A stretch of 64,000 nt of DNA, taken from the NCBI RefSeq assembly GCF_902499045.1, contig NZ_CABVPL010000008.1, forward strand, positions 1-64,000. The letters are read 5' to 3'. Numbering within the stretch: the stretch's first letter is position 1; every line of letters begins with the position of its first letter. Below are positions 1 through 9,347 of the stretch, in pieces. This stretch comes from Burkholderia latens. Its GTDB lineage: Bacteria > Pseudomonadota > Gammaproteobacteria > Burkholderiales > Burkholderiaceae. The translations under genes were made by a program, and so were the position numbers. The notes under the pieces are model-generated. The model saw only the letters and a program-made list of their open reading frames with translations, searched no databases and had not been told where the DNA came from.

Positions 1-77
1 AAGAAGGTCTGCGCTTCGCAATCCGCGAAGGCGGCCGTACCGTCGGCGCAGGCGTCGTCGCCAAGATCATCGAGTAA
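1..77 (+). CDS. tuf: Elongation factor Tu, 3' end (partial)
   Basis: Only the last 24 codons and the stop (75-77) lie in the window. They end in REGGRTVGAGVVAKIIE, the very conserved C-terminus of bacterial EF-Tu domain 3. EF-Tu delivers aminoacyl-tRNA to the ribosome as a GTP complex. A strong terminator follows at 141-178, so tuf ends one transcription unit and rpsJ starts another. The position just upstream of rpsJ is the usual str/S10 junction of beta-proteobacteria. Confidence 0.97.
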   Translation, partial: EGLRFAIREGGRTVGAGVVAKIIE

Positions 78-140
78 TATCGACGATCCGCGGGCTCCGA
101 CGGGGCCCGCGATTCCCGCGGTACGCCGTTGTACCGTCGA

Positions 141-178
141 AACCGGGTGTCCAGTTCGATCTGGCACCCGGTTTTTCT
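141..178 (+). terminator. Rho-independent terminator after tuf
   Basis: The arms AACCGGGTG-CCAG (141-154, one bulged T) and CTGGCACCCGGTT (161-173) close a six-base loop and run into a T-rich tail (171-180). This is a classic intrinsic terminator separating tuf from the S10 cluster. Confidence 0.9.
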
Positions 179-180
179 TT

Positions 181-363
181 GTGGCGAGTCGATCGTCGTA
201 TTGACAAACGCCCACCACCGCCTTGAATTTTCGTGTAGAATCGCGGGCTTAGCAGTGGAAGTACCGTTCGGAACCGGGCGCTTCGCTCCCCGCAGGCAAC
301 AGGTTTCGCGTTCTTTTAGTGTCCGGCGATGCAACATCGCCTCGCTCTTTCCAAGGAATCGTC
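181..363 (+). promoter_or_regulatory. S10 operon promoter and leader region
   Basis: This is the gap between the tuf terminator and rpsJ. A perfect -35 box TTGACA lies at 201-206. The best-placed -10 is TTGAAT (223-228, spacer 16). A better -10-like box, TAGAAT (236-241), is 29 bases away, which is too far for this -35. The leader carries a small hairpin (GGCGAT 325-330 with ATCGCC 336-341) just before the rpsJ ribosome binding site AAGGAA (353-358). In enterobacteria the S10 leader is bound by L4. Whether this shorter leader is so regulated cannot be seen. Confidence 0.55.
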
Positions 364-675
364 ATGCAGCAACAAAAAATCCGCATTCGCCTGAAGGCTT
401 TCGACTATCGTCTGATCGATCAATCGGCTGCCGAGATCGTCGATACCGCGAAGCGGACTGGCGCAATCGTCCGTGGCCCGGTGCCGCTGCCGACGCGCAT
501 TCAGCGTTTTGACATCCTGCGTTCGCCGCACGTCAACAAGACGTCGCGCGATCAGCTCGAAATCCGTACCCACCAGCGCCTGATGGACATCGTCGATCCG
601 ACCGACAAGACGGTCGACGCGCTGATGAAGCTCGATCTGCCGGCAGGCGTCGACGTGGAAATCAAGCTGCAGTAA
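364..675 (+). CDS. rpsJ: 30S ribosomal protein S10 (NusE)
   Basis: The 103-residue protein has the same length as E. coli S10. It is a 30S head protein and also acts as NusE in transcription antitermination with NusB and NusG. The ribosome-binding loop [14 protein letters not shown] is intact. The start is the ATG at 364, behind AAGGAA at 353-358. An in-frame start at 319 would add 15 unconserved residues and is rejected. It is the first gene of the S10 cluster, but the 178 bp to rplC hold a hairpin and a promoter-like signal. Confidence 0.97.
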   Translation: MQQQKIRIRLKAFDYRLIDQSAAEIVDTAKRTGAIVRGPVPLPTRIQRFDILRSPHVNKTSRDQLEIRTHQRLMDIVDPTDKTVDALMKLDLPAGVDVEIKLQ

Positions 676-689
676 GGCTTTCGGCGCCG

Positions 690-707
690 ACCGGCCTGCC
701 GGCCGGT
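690..707 (+). terminator. Hairpin in the rpsJ-rplC gap (possible attenuator)
   Basis: ACCGGCC (690-696) pairs with GGCCGGT (701-707) around the loop TGCC, 15 bases after the rpsJ stop. The following bases are only moderately T-rich (TCTTTGT), so it could be a weak terminator or simply a processing or pausing hairpin. Confidence 0.4.
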
Positions 708-725
708 GCTAAGTCTTTGTATTGC

Positions 726-765
726 TTGCGGAAATCGAAAAGTCGGGCTATACTGCTTGGCTTTT
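726..765 (+). promoter_or_regulatory. Candidate internal promoter upstream of rplC
   Basis: TTGCGG (726-731) and TATACT (749-754) are separated by exactly 17 bases, a good sigma70-type promoter. The -10 sits inside a dyad in which AAAAGTC (738-744) can pair with GGCTTTT (759-765). It lies about 100 bases upstream of rplC, so rplC and downstream genes may be transcribed independently of rpsJ. Confidence 0.5.
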
Positions 766-853
766 CGCGTATTCGCGTAAAAAAGTTGGGCCTTGCGTGC
801 CCGGCATTTTGTAAATCAGCCCCGACCAATCGCAGTCGGGAATGGAGAAAATG

Positions 854-1504
854 ATGAGCCTTGGACTCGTAGGTCGCAAGGTTGGCATGACCCGTATCTT
901 CACGGCTGAAGGGGATTCGATTCCCGTCACCGTGCTGGACGTGTCGGACAACCGCGTGACGCAGATCAAGACTGTTGAAACCGACGGCTACACGGCCGTG
1001 CAGGTTGCATTCGGCTCCCGCCGCGCATCGCGCGTGACGAAGCCGCTGGCAGGTCATCTCGCCAAAGCCGGTGTCGAAGCCGGTGAAATCCTCAAGGAAT
1101 TCCGCATTGACGCGGCCAAGGCAGCCGAGCTGTCGAATGGCGCCGTGGTCGGTGCAGATCTTTTCGAAGTAGGCCAGAAGGTCGACGTGCAGGGCGTGTC
1201 GATCGGTAAGGGCTACGCCGGTACGATCAAGCGTTACAACTTCTCCTCCGGCCGTGCCACGCACGGTAACTCGCGCTCGCACAACGTGCCGGGCTCGATC
1301 GGTATGGCGCAGGATCCGGGTCGCGTTTTCCCGGGCAAGCGCATGACGGGTCACCTCGGTGACGTTACGGTGACGGTGCAGAACCTCGAAATCGCTCGTA
1401 TCGACGCAGAGCGCAAGCTGCTGCTCGTCAAGGGTGCGATTCCGGGCGCGAAGGGCGGCAAGGTTTTCGTGACGCCGGCCGTCAAGACCAAGGGGGCGAA
1501 ATAA
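854..1504 (+). CDS. rplC: 50S ribosomal protein L3
   Basis: L3 is an early-assembly 50S protein whose long loop reaches the peptidyl transferase centre. The protein has 216 residues. It begins [16 protein letters not shown], as family members do, and carries the conserved loop [20 protein letters not shown]. The ATG at 854 is chosen because GGAG (844-847) is 6 bases upstream. ATGs at 842 and 851 add MEKM, which is not conserved. The stop overlaps the rplD start by one base (TAATG), indicating translational coupling. Confidence 0.96.
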   Translation: MSLGLVGRKVGMTRIFTAEGDSIPVTVLDVSDNRVTQIKTVETDGYTAVQVAFGSRRASRVTKPLAGHLAKAGVEAGEILKEFRIDAAKAAELSNGAVVGADLFEVGQKVDVQGVSIGKGYAGTIKRYNFSSGRATHGNSRSHNVPGSIGMAQDPGRVFPGKRMTGHLGDVTVTVQNLEIARIDAERKLLLVKGAIPGAKGGKVFVTPAVKTKGAK

Positions 1505-2124
1505 TGGAACTCAAGCTCCTGAACGAAAATGGTCAGGAAGGTGCAGTGGTCAACGCGTCGGACGTCGTGTTCGGTCGTGACTACAACGAAGCGCTGATCC
1601 ACCAGGTCGTCGTCGCGTACCAGGCGAATGCTCGCCAGGGTAACCGCGCACAGAAGGACCGCGAGCAAGTCAAGCACACCACCAAGAAGCCGTGGCGCCA
1701 GAAGGGTACGGGCCGTGCTCGTGCCGGTATGTCGTCGAGCCCGCTGTGGCGTGGCGGTGGTCGCATCTTCCCGAACTCGCCGGAAGAAAACTTCTCGCAC
1801 AAGGTCAACAAGAAGATGCATCGCGCAGGCCTCTGCTCGATCTTCTCGCAGCTGGCCCGCGAAGGCCGTCTGTCGGTCGTCGAGGACATCGTCCTCGAGG
1901 CGCCGAAGACCAAGCTGCTGGCCGACAAATTCAAGACCATGGGTCTCGACTCCGTTCTGATCATCACGGACACGGTCGACGAGAACCTGTACCTGGCTTC
2001 GCGCAACCTGCCGCACGTGGCGATTGTCGAGCCGCGCTACGCTGACCCGCTGTCGCTGATCTACTTCAAGAAAGTGCTGGTCACGAAGGCTGCGGTCGCC
2101 CAGATCGAGGAGTTGCTGTCATGA
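1504..2124 (+). CDS. rplD: 50S ribosomal protein L4
   Basis: The 206-residue L4 lines the nascent peptide exit tunnel through its extended loop [14 protein letters not shown], visible around residue 60. In E. coli L4 also represses its own S10 operon by attenuation and translational control. Whether it does so here is unknown. It starts at the ATG overlapping the rplC stop and ends in an ATGA overlap with rplW. Confidence 0.97.
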
Positions 2125-2435
2125 GCGAGATTCGCAAGAACGATCATCGTTTGATGCAGGTCCTGCTCGCACCGGTGATCTCGGAAAAGGCGACGCTGGT
2201 TGCCGACAAGAACGAGCAAGTCGTGTTCGAAGTCGCACCGGATGCCACGAAGCAGGAAGTGAAGGCGGCTGTCGAGCTGCTGTTCAAGGTTGAAGTTGAT
2301 TCGGTCAACGTGCTGGTTCAGAAGGGCAAGCAAAAGCGCTTCGGCCGTTCGATGGGCCGCCGCAAGGACGTGAAGAAGGCGTACGTTTGCCTGAAGCCCG
2401 GCCAGGAAATCAACTTTGAAGCGGAGGCCAAGTAA
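2121..2435 (+). CDS. rplW: 50S ribosomal protein L23
   Basis: The 104-residue L23 sits at the polypeptide exit and is the docking point for trigger factor and SRP. The N-terminal family signature [12 protein letters not shown] and the basic loop [20 protein letters not shown] are present. The start overlaps the rplD stop (ATGA), so translation is probably coupled. Only two bases separate it from rplB. Confidence 0.97.
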
Positions 2436-2437
2436 TC

Positions 2438-3265
2438 ATGGCAATCGTGAAAGTTAAACCGACTTCGCCGGGTCGCCGCGCGATGGTCAAGGTGGTCAAC
2501 AAGAACCTGCACCAGGGCAAGCCGTACGCGGCACTGCTCGACTCGCAGAGCTCGACCGCCGGCCGTAACAACAACGGTCGTATCACCACGCGTCACAAGG
2601 GTGGTGGTCACAAGCAGCACTACCGTATCGTCGATTTCCGTCGCACGAAGGATGGCATCCCGGCAAAGGTCGAACGTCTCGAGTACGACCCGAACCGCAG
2701 CGCGAACATCGCGCTGGTGCTCTACGCAGACGGCGAGCGTCGCTACATCATCGCCCCGAAGGGCCTGACTGTCGGCCAACAGCTGATGTCGGGTTCGGAA
2801 GCGCCGATCCGTGCAGGCAACACGCTGCCGATCCGCAACATTCCGGTCGGTACGACGATCCACTGCATCGAGATGCTGCCGGGCAAGGGCGCGCAAATGG
2901 CGCGTTCGGCTGGCACGTCGGCCATGCTGCTCGCACGTGAAGGCGTCTACGCGCAGGTTCGTCTGCGTTCGGGCGAAATCCGCCGCGTGCACATCGAGTG
3001 CCGTGCAACGATCGGTGAAGTCGGCAACGAAGAGCATAGCCTGCGCCAGATCGGCAAGGCTGGCGCGAACCGCTGGCGCGGTATCCGCCCGACGGTGCGT
3101 GGCGTTGCGATGAACCCGGTTGATCACCCGCACGGTGGTGGTGAGGGCAAGACGGCTGCAGGTCGCGACCCGGTGAGCCCGTGGGGTACGCCGGCTAAGG
3201 GTTACCGCACCCGCAGCAACAAGCGCACGACGACGATGATCGTCCAGCGCCGTCACAAGCGTTAA
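2438..3265 (+). CDS. rplB: 50S ribosomal protein L2
   Basis: L2 (275 residues, usual length) is required for subunit association and peptidyl transfer. The C-terminal motif [13 protein letters not shown], with the functionally important histidine, is present, followed by the basic tail [16 protein letters not shown]. It is tightly packed between rplW (2 bases) and rpsS (10 bases). Confidence 0.98.
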   Translation: MAIVKVKPTSPGRRAMVKVVNKNLHQGKPYAALLDSQSSTAGRNNNGRITTRHKGGGHKQHYRIVDFRRTKDGIPAKVERLEYDPNRSANIALVLYADGERRYIIAPKGLTVGQQLMSGSEAPIRAGNTLPIRNIPVGTTIHCIEMLPGKGAQMARSAGTSAMLLAREGVYAQVRLRSGEIRRVHIECRATIGEVGNEEHSLRQIGKAGANRWRGIRPTVRGVAMNPVDHPHGGGEGKTAAGRDPVSPWGTPAKGYRTRSNKRTTTMIVQRRHKR

Positions 3266-3275
3266 GGAGTAGGCA

Positions 3276-3551
3276 ATGGCACGTTCTGTAAAAAAAGGTC
3301 CGTTCTGCGACGCCCATTTGCTGAAGAAAGTTGAGGCGGCTGCAGCTTCGCGCGACAAAAAGCCGATCAAGACCTGGTCGCGTCGCTCGACGATTCTGCC
3401 GGATTTCATCGGCCTGACGATCGCTGTTCACAACGGCCGTCAACACGTTCCGGTGTACATCTCGGAAAACATGGTCGGCCACAAGCTTGGCGAGTTCGCA
3501 CTGACCCGTACGTTCAAGGGTCACGCAGCCGACAAGAAGGCCAAGAAATAA
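3276..3551 (+). CDS. rpsS: 30S ribosomal protein S19
   Basis: The 91-residue S19 is a 30S head protein that contacts S13 and the A-site region. It starts [19 protein letters not shown] and ends [21 protein letters not shown], both typical. The ribosome binding site is AAGGAG (3264-3269), overlapping the rplB stop. Confidence 0.97.
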
Positions 3552-3563
3552 GGGGCAATCAAG

Positions 3564-3893
3564 ATGGAAGTGAAAGCAATTCATCGCGGTGCCCGCATCT
3601 CGGCGCAAAAAACGCGCCTTGTGGCTGACCAGATCCGCGGTTTGCCGGTCGACAAGGCGCTGAACGTTCTGACGTTCTCGCCGAAGAAGGCGGCTGGCAT
3701 CGTGAAGAAGGTTGTGCTGTCGGCAATCGCGAATGCGGAGCACAACGAAGGCGCCGATATCGACGAGCTCAAGATCAAGAGCATCTACGTCGACAAGGCT
3801 GCATCGCTCAAGCGTTTCACCGCGCGCGCCAAGGGCCGCGGTAATCGCATCGAGAAGCAATCCTGTCACATCACTGTGACGGTCGGGAATTAA
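3564..3893 (+). CDS. rplV: 50S ribosomal protein L22
   Basis: The 109-residue L22 has a long beta-hairpin that reaches the exit tunnel constriction, represented here by [17 protein letters not shown] near residue 90. Mutations in that hairpin give macrolide resistance in other species, and no unusual deletion is visible. It lies 12 bases after rpsS and 11 before rpsC. Confidence 0.97.
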
Positions 3894-3904
3894 GGAGCCA
3901 TACG

Positions 3905-4705
3905 ATGGGACAGAAAATTCATCCGACTGGCTTCCGCCTGGCTGTCAGCCGCAATTGGGCTTCGCGTTGGTACGCGAACAACAACAATTTCGCGGCGATG
4001 CTGCAGGAAGACATCGGTGTTCGTGAATACCTGAAGAAGAAGCTGAAGAACGCTTCGGTCGGTCGGGTCGTCATCGAGCGTCCGGCCAAGAACGCGCGCA
4101 TCACGATTTACAGCTCGCGTCCGGGCGTCGTCATCGGCAAGAAGGGCGAGGATATCGAACAGCTGAAGACGGAACTGCAACGCCGCATGGGCGTGCCGGT
4201 TCACGTCAACATCGAAGAGATCCGCAAGCCGGAAACCGATGCGCAACTGATCGCTGACTCGATCACGCAACAGCTCGAGCGCCGGATCATGTTCCGTCGC
4301 GCGATGAAGCGTGCGATGCAGAACGCGATGCGTCTGGGTGCCCAAGGCATCAAGATCATGAGCGCAGGCCGTCTGAACGGTATCGAAATCGCTCGTACGG
4401 AGTGGTATCGCGAAGGTCGCGTGCCCCTTCATACGCTGCGTGCCGACATCGACTACGCGACTTCGGAAGCGAAGACGACCTACGGGATCATCGGTGTCAA
4501 GGTGTGGGTGTACAAGGGCGACACGCTCGGCCGCAATGACGCGCCGGTGGTCGAAGAAGTAGCCGAAGACAAGCGTCCGCGTCGCAATGCGCGTCCGGGC
4601 GACCGTCGTCCGCGCCGTGACGGCGAAGGCGGCGCTCCGGGTGCTCGTCGTGGCGCACCGCGCCGTGGCGCCGGCAAGCCGGAAGACGGCAAGACTGGAG
4701 AATAA
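3905..4705 (+). CDS. rpsC: 30S ribosomal protein S3 with long basic C-terminal tail
   Basis: S3 forms part of the mRNA entry channel. The type II KH motif [17 protein letters not shown] is clear around residues 64-80, followed by the conserved S3 C-terminal domain ending near residue 218. The protein has 266 residues against 233 in E. coli. The extra part is a low-complexity Arg/Gly/Pro-rich tail ([15 protein letters not shown] and onward). Such tails are common in beta-proteobacteria and are probably disordered and RNA-contacting (inference). It lies 2 bases before rplP. Confidence 0.97.
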   Translation: MGQKIHPTGFRLAVSRNWASRWYANNNNFAAMLQEDIGVREYLKKKLKNASVGRVVIERPAKNARITIYSSRPGVVIGKKGEDIEQLKTELQRRMGVPVHVNIEEIRKPETDAQLIADSITQQLERRIMFRRAMKRAMQNAMRLGAQGIKIMSAGRLNGIEIARTEWYREGRVPLHTLRADIDYATSEAKTTYGIIGVKVWVYKGDTLGRNDAPVVEEVAEDKRPRRNARPGDRRPRRDGEGGAPGARRGAPRRGAGKPEDGKTGE

Positions 4706-4707
4706 CG

Positions 4708-5124
4708 ATGCTGCAACCGAAACGCAGGAAGTATCGCAAAGAGCAGAAGGGTCGTAACACCGGCAAGGCGACGCGCGGCAACGCCGTGTCGTTCGGTGAA
4801 TTCGGCCTGAAGGCGATCGGTCGCGGTCGTTTGACCGCACGTCAGATTGAAGCGGCGCGTCGTGCAATGACGCGTCACATCAAGCGTGGCGGCCGTATCT
4901 GGATCCGTATCTTCCCGGACAAGCCGATTTCGCAAAAGCCGGCAGAAGTGCGTATGGGTAACGGTAAGGGTAACCCGGAGTACTACGTCGCCGAAATCCA
5001 GCCGGGCAAGATGCTCTATGAAATGGACGGCGTATCCGAAGAACTGGCACGCGAAGCGTTCCGTCTGGCTGCAGCGAAGCTGCCGCTGAAGACGACGTTC
5101 ATCGTGCGTCAGCTCGGCGCCTAA
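4708..5124 (+). CDS. rplP: 50S ribosomal protein L16
   Basis: The 138-residue L16 binds near the A site and is needed for late 50S assembly. The signatures [19 protein letters not shown] and [19 protein letters not shown], the latter containing the region of the hydroxylated arginine in E. coli, are intact. It starts 2 bases after the rpsC stop. Confidence 0.97.
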
Positions 5125-5133
5125 GGAGAAAAC

Positions 5134-5328
5134 ATGAAGGCTTCCGAACTTCTCCAGAAAGACCAGGCCGCGCTCAACAAGGAGCTGGCGGACCTGCTGA
5201 AGGCGCAATTCGGCCTGCGCATGCAACTCGCGACCCAGCAGCTCACGAACACGAGCCAGCTGAAGAAGGTTCGTCGCGACATCGCACGTGTGCGGACCGT
5301 CATGACTCAGAAGGCGAACCAGAAATGA
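5134..5328 (+). CDS. rpmC: 50S ribosomal protein L29
   Basis: The 64-residue, two-helix L29 lies beside L23 at the tunnel exit. It starts [18 protein letters not shown] and ends with the conserved [15 protein letters not shown] helix. The ribosome binding site AAGGAG directly follows the rplP stop. It overlaps rpsQ by four bases (ATGA). Confidence 0.96.
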
Positions 5329-5597
5329 ACGATAGCGTGAAAACCTCGCTGAAGCGGACGCTGGTCGGTCGGGTCGTCAGCAACAAGATGGACAAGACCG
5401 TCACCGTGCTGATCGAGCACCGCGTCAAGCACCCGATCTACGGCAAGTATGTCGTGCGCTCGAAGAAGTACCACGCGCACGATGAAGCGAACACCTGCAA
5501 CGAAGGCGATCTCGTCGAAATCCAGGAAACTCGTCCTGTTTCGAAGACGAAGGCCTGGACGGTGTCGCGCCTCGTCGAAGCAGCTCGCGTCATCTAA
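5325..5597 (+). CDS. rpsQ: 30S ribosomal protein S17
   Basis: The 90-residue OB-fold protein S17 is a primary 16S binder. The family motif [20 protein letters not shown] is near the N-terminus. The start overlaps the rpmC stop. It is the last gene before a 309-base gap, which carries hairpins and a strong promoter, so the S10 transcription unit probably ends or is reinforced here. Confidence 0.97.
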
Positions 5598-5906
5598 GCG
5601 GGCAGAGCAGTAGGCAGTAACGGGCACTTCGCCACGAAGTGCTTGAAATCGCAAAGTTTTTGCTTGCGTGACCGGGATTATTTGTTATAATCCCGGTCTT
5701 CCCTCTTTATGGGAGCCCCGTCGCGGGCGAAGTTGGTGGGGGAAGCGGACTGGCGCCAGCCTGTCCGAAAGATTCACCGAATTGCGATGGCGGGTTTCGT
5801 TTGCCGTCGCTGCTGTTCCAACCCAAGCAGCCGATTGGCTGACGGGACCAAGACTGACCGAATGCATCATGGTGGTGCATCCGGATTAAGTTGGGAAAGA
5901 CAAACC
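5598..5906 (+). promoter_or_regulatory. rpsQ-rplN gap: hairpins and spc operon promoter
   Basis: The gap holds no gene. A perfect stem GCACTTCG/CGAAGTGC (5624-5631 with 5635-5642, loop CCA) follows rpsQ. Next comes TTGCGT (5664-5669), 16 bases, then a perfect TATAAT (5686-5691). This -10 lies inside a perfect 11-bp inverted repeat (5671-5681 with 5687-5697, loop TTGTT) followed by CTTCCCTCTTT. The same segment could therefore act as spc promoter and as terminator of the S10 unit. Near rplN a further hairpin pairs 5862-5868 with 5874-5880. Confidence 0.65.
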
Positions 5907-6275
5907 ATGATCCAGACCGAATCTCGGCTCGAAGTAGCCGACAACACGGGTGCGCGTGAAGTCATGTGCATCAAGGTGCTCGGCGGCTCGAAGCGTCGTT
6001 ATGCCGGCATTGGCGACATCATCAAGGTGACCGTCAAAGAAGCAACGCCGCGCGGGCGCGTGAAGAAAGGCGAAATCTACAACGCCGTGGTGGTCCGCAC
6101 CGCCAAGGGTGTTCGCCGTCAAGACGGCTCGCTGATCAAGTTCGACGGCAACGCCGCTGTGCTTTTGAATAACAAGCTTGAGCCGATCGGCACCCGTATC
6201 TTCGGGCCGGTGACGCGTGAGCTGCGTAGCGAACGATTCATGAAGATCGTTTCGCTGGCGCCGGAAGTGCTGTAA
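5907..6275 (+). CDS. rplN: 50S ribosomal protein L14
   Basis: The 122-residue L14 (usual length) contributes to inter-subunit bridges and is the contact for RsfS. It starts [20 protein letters not shown], the family N-terminus. In-frame upstream codons to 5709 encode no conserved sequence and are excluded. It is the first gene of the spc segment, downstream of the promoter-like element at 5664-5691. Confidence 0.97.
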   Translation: MIQTESRLEVADNTGAREVMCIKVLGGSKRRYAGIGDIIKVTVKEATPRGRVKKGEIYNAVVVRTAKGVRRQDGSLIKFDGNAAVLLNNKLEPIGTRIFGPVTRELRSERFMKIVSLAPEVL

Positions 6276-6284
6276 GGAGTCGCG

Positions 6285-6593
6285 ATGAACAAGATTCGCA
6301 AAGGTGACGAAGTTATCGTCGTCACTGGCAAGGACAAGGGCAAGCGCGGCGTCGTGCTGGCTGTCGGTGCAGAACATGTGACGGTTGAAGGTATCAACCT
6401 CGTCAAGAAGCATGTGAAGCCGAACCCGATGAAGGGTACGACGGGCGGCGTGGAAGCGAAGACGATGCCCCTGCATATTTCGAACGTCGCACTGGTCGAC
6501 GCGAATGGCAAGGCGTCGCGTGTTGGCATCAAGGTCGAGGAAGGCAAGAAGGTTCGCTTCCTGAAGACGACCGGTGCCGTACTGAGCGCCTGA
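6285..6593 (+). CDS. rplX: 50S ribosomal protein L24
   Basis: The 102-residue L24 is an assembly initiator of the 50S subunit. The KOW motif [19 protein letters not shown] occupies residues 6-24. The ribosome binding site AAGGAG overlaps the rplN stop region. It is followed by rplE after 16 bases. Confidence 0.96.
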
Positions 6594-6609
6594 CGCAGCG
6601 GAGTAAAAA

Positions 6610-7149
6610 ATGGCTCGTTTTCAAGAGTTTTACAAAGAAAAGGTTGTGCCCGGCCTGATCGAGAAGTTCGGTTACAAGTCGGTCATGGAAGTGCCGCGCA
6701 TCACCAAGATCACGCTGAACATGGGTCTTGGCGAAGCGATCGCTGACAAGAAGATCATCGAGAACGCCGTCGGCGACCTCACGAAGATCGCTGGTCAGAA
6801 GCCGGTCGTCACGAAGGCACGCAAGGCAATCGCAGGCTTCAAGATCCGTCAGGGCTACCCGATCGGCGCGATGGTGACGCTGCGCGGCCGTGCGATGTAC
6901 GAATTCCTCGACCGTTTCGTGACCGTTGCCCTGCCCCGCGTGCGTGACTTCCGCGGTGTGTCGGGTCGTGCCTTCGATGGCCGCGGCAACTACAACATCG
7001 GTGTGAAAGAGCAGATCATTTTCCCCGAAATCGACTACGACAAGATCGACGCACTGCGTGGGCTGAACATCAGCATCACGACGACTGCGAAGACCGACGA
7101 CGAAGCAAAGGCTCTGCTCGCCAGCTTCAAGTTCCCGTTCAGAAACTGA
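6610..7149 (+). CDS. rplE: 50S ribosomal protein L5
   Basis: The 179-residue L5 (usual length) binds 5S rRNA and contacts the P-site tRNA and the 30S head. The family motifs [10 protein letters not shown] near residue 37 and [22 protein letters not shown] near residue 120 are present. The start ATG at 6610 follows GGAG 6 bases upstream. It lies 7 bases before rpsN. Confidence 0.97.
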   Translation: MARFQEFYKEKVVPGLIEKFGYKSVMEVPRITKITLNMGLGEAIADKKIIENAVGDLTKIAGQKPVVTKARKAIAGFKIRQGYPIGAMVTLRGRAMYEFLDRFVTVALPRVRDFRGVSGRAFDGRGNYNIGVKEQIIFPEIDYDKIDALRGLNISITTTAKTDDEAKALLASFKFPFRN

Positions 7150-7156
7150 GGTTACC

Positions 7157-7462
7157 GTGGCTAAACTGGCACTGATCGAACGTGAAAAGAAGCGCGCCCG
7201 CCTGGTCGCGAAGTTCGCAGCAAAGCGCGAAGCGCTGAAGGCGATCGTCGAAGACCAAAGCAAGTCGGAAGAAGAGCGCTACGAAGCACGCCTTGAGCTG
7301 CAGCAACTGCCCCGCAACGCAAACCCGACCCGCCAGCGTAACCGCTGCGCGATCACGGGCCGTCCGCGTGGCACGTTCCGTAAATTCGGCCTCGCGCGTA
7401 ACAAGATTCGTGAAATCGCATTCCGTGGCGAGATTCCTGGCCTGACCAAGGCGAGCTGGTAA
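7157..7462 (+). CDS. rpsN: 30S ribosomal protein S14 (zinc-free type)
   Basis: The 101-residue S14 is of the long, zinc-independent class. The region around [20 protein letters not shown] has one cysteine and lacks the CxxC pairs of the short zinc-binding paralogue. The start is GTG (7157), giving [16 protein letters not shown], which matches the family N-terminus. The upstream sequence GAGG (7148-7151) serves as ribosome binding site and overlaps the rplE stop. Confidence 0.96.
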   Translation: MAKLALIEREKKRARLVAKFAAKREALKAIVEDQSKSEEERYEARLELQQLPRNANPTRQRNRCAITGRPRGTFRKFGLARNKIREIAFRGEIPGLTKASW

Positions 7463-7476
7463 TAGGAGAAACGTAA

Positions 7477-7872
7477 ATGAGCATGAGTGATCCTATCGCC
7501 GATATGCTGACTCGCATCCGCAACGCGCAGATGGTCGAGAAGGTATCGGTCGCGATGCCCTCGTCGAAGGTCAAGGTTGCAATCGCGCAAGTCCTGAAGG
7601 ACGAAGGTTATATCGACGATTTCGCCGTCAAGGCGGAAGGTGCGAAGTCCGAACTGAATATCGCGCTGAAGTACTACGCGGGTCGCCCGGTCATCGAACG
7701 CCTCGAGCGCGTGTCGAAGCCTGGTCTGCGCGTGTACCGCGGCCGTAACGACATTCCGCAGGTCATGAATGGCCTGGGCGTGGCAATCGTGTCGACGCCG
7801 AAGGGCGTGATGACCGACCGCAAGGCGCGCGCTACCGGCGTCGGCGGCGAAGTCATCTGCTACGTCGCTTAA
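7477..7872 (+). CDS. rpsH: 30S ribosomal protein S8
   Basis: The 131-residue S8 is a primary 16S binder. In E. coli it is the translational repressor of the spc operon. It starts [18 protein letters not shown], nearly identical in form to other S8 N-termini, and ends GGEVICYVA. The ribosome binding site AGGAGA lies just after the rpsN stop. Confidence 0.97.
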   Translation: MSMSDPIADMLTRIRNAQMVEKVSVAMPSSKVKVAIAQVLKDEGYIDDFAVKAEGAKSELNIALKYYAGRPVIERLERVSKPGLRVYRGRNDIPQVMNGLGVAIVSTPKGVMTDRKARATGVGGEVICYVA

Positions 7873-7890
7873 AGCCGAGGAGAGAGAAAC

Positions 7891-8421
7891 ATGTCTCGAG
7901 TAGGTAAGAGCCCGATCGCGCTGCAAGGCGCGGAAGTCAAGCTGGCCGACGGTGCGATCACCGTCAAGGGCCCGCTGGGCACCATCACGCAAGCGATCAA
8001 TCCGCTCGTGAACGTGGCGAACAACGACGGCACGCTGAATCTGTCGCCGGTCGACGAAAGCCGCGAAGCAAACGCACTGTCGGGCACGATGCGCGCGATC
8101 ATCGCGAATGCCGTGCACGGCGTGACCAAGGGTTTCGAGCGCAAGCTGACGCTGGTTGGCGTCGGTTATCGTGCGCAAGCGCAAGGCGACAAGCTGAACC
8201 TGTCGCTGGGTTTCTCGCACCCGGTGGTGCACCAGATGCCGGAAGGCGTCAAGGCTGAAACCCCGACGCAAACCGAAATCGTGATCAAGGGGATCAACAA
8301 GCAACAAGTCGGTCAAGTGGCTGCGGAAGTCCGCGGTTACCGTCCGCCGGAGCCGTACAAGGGCAAGGGCGTGCGCTATTCCGACGAGGTTGTGATCCTC
8401 AAAGAAACGAAGAAGAAGTAA
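7891..8421 (+). CDS. rplF: 50S ribosomal protein L6
   Basis: L6 (176 residues) lies near the sarcin-ricin loop and the factor-binding site. The start [16 protein letters not shown] and the conserved [15 protein letters not shown] motif near the C-terminus are diagnostic. The ribosome binding site GAGGAGAGAG precedes the ATG at 7891. Confidence 0.97.
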   Translation: MSRVGKSPIALQGAEVKLADGAITVKGPLGTITQAINPLVNVANNDGTLNLSPVDESREANALSGTMRAIIANAVHGVTKGFERKLTLVGVGYRAQAQGDKLNLSLGFSHPVVHQMPEGVKAETPTQTEIVIKGINKQQVGQVAAEVRGYRPPEPYKGKGVRYSDEVVILKETKKK

Positions 8422-8433
8422 GGGTGCGCAATC

Positions 8434-8799
8434 ATGGATAAGACTCAATCTCGCCTGCGCCGCGCTCGCCAGACGCGTATCAAGATCGCTGAGCTGCAGG
8501 TCGCGCGTCTCGCCGTGCATCGCACGAACACGCACATCTACGCTCAAGTGTTCTCGCCGTGCGGCACCAAGGTGCTCGCCAGCGCGTCGACGCTCGAAGC
8601 AGAAGTGCGCGCAGAACTGGCCGACAAGTCGGGCAAGGGCGGCAACGTCAACGCCGCGACGCTGATCGGCAAGCGTATTGCCGAAAAGGCAAAGGCTGCC
8701 GGCATCGAATCCGTCGCCTTCGACCGCTCGGGCTTCCGCTACCACGGCCGCGTCAAGGCGCTGGCTGAGGCAGCTCGCGAAGCTGGGCTCAAGTTCTAA
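8434..8799 (+). CDS. rplR: 50S ribosomal protein L18
   Basis: The 121-residue L18 binds 5S rRNA together with L5. It has a basic N-terminus ([12 protein letters not shown]) and the family C-terminal motif [24 protein letters not shown]. It is spaced 12 bases from rplF and 14 from rpsE. Confidence 0.97.
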
Positions 8800-8813
8800 G
8801 GAAGGAATTCGTC

Positions 8814-9332
8814 ATGGCAAAGATGCAAGCGAAAGTTCAGGCTGACGAGCGCGACGACGGCCTTCGCGAAAAGATGATTTCGGTCAACCGCGTGACCAAG
8901 GTCGTGAAGGGTGGCCGTATTCTCGGCTTCGCCGCACTGACCGTGGTTGGCGACGGCGATGGCCGCATCGGTATGGGCAAGGGCAAGGCGAAGGAAGTGC
9001 CGGTCGCTGTCCAGAAGGCAATGGAACAAGCTCGCCGCAACATGTTCAAGGTGCCGCTCAAGAACGGCACGCTGCAGCACGAAGTGCACGGCAAGCATGG
9101 CGCATCCGCTGTCCTCCTCGCTCCGGCGAAGGCAGGTACGGGCGTGATCGCCGGCGGCCCGATGCGCGCAGTGTTCGACGTGATGGGCGTTCAGAACGTC
9201 GTGGCGAAGAGCCACGGTTCGACGAACCCGTACAACCTCGTTCGCGCCACGCTGGACGGTCTGCGCAAGCAGTCGACCCCGGCAGACATCGCGGCGAAGC
9301 GCGGCAAGTCCGTCGAAGATATTTTGGGCTAA
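8814..9332 (+). CDS. rpsE: 30S ribosomal protein S5
   Basis: The 172-residue S5 is a decoding-fidelity protein with a double-stranded RNA-binding-like domain. [20 protein letters not shown] carries the loop in which spectinomycin-resistance changes map in E. coli, and no deletion is visible. The C-terminus ends [11 protein letters not shown]. The ribosome binding site is AAGGAA upstream of the ATG at 8814. Confidence 0.97.
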   Translation: MAKMQAKVQADERDDGLREKMISVNRVTKVVKGGRILGFAALTVVGDGDGRIGMGKGKAKEVPVAVQKAMEQARRNMFKVPLKNGTLQHEVHGKHGASAVLLAPAKAGTGVIAGGPMRAVFDVMGVQNVVAKSHGSTNPYNLVRATLDGLRKQSTPADIAAKRGKSVEDILG

Positions 9333-9347
9333 GCCCGGGTGGTCACC

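Noticed and set aside
201-241. TTGACA (201-206) paired with TAGAAT (236-241) as one promoter
   Set aside because: The spacer would be 29 bases. The pair was not called as one promoter, and the alternative -10 at 223-228 is given in the feature instead.
129-512. Plus-strand frame across the tuf-rpsJ gap
   Set aside because: It runs through the tuf terminator hairpin and out of frame into rpsJ. No homology and no ribosome binding site.
5709-5906. N-terminal extension of rplN in frame
   Set aside because: The extension spans the promoter/leader region and has no conservation. The L14 family N-terminus begins at 5907.
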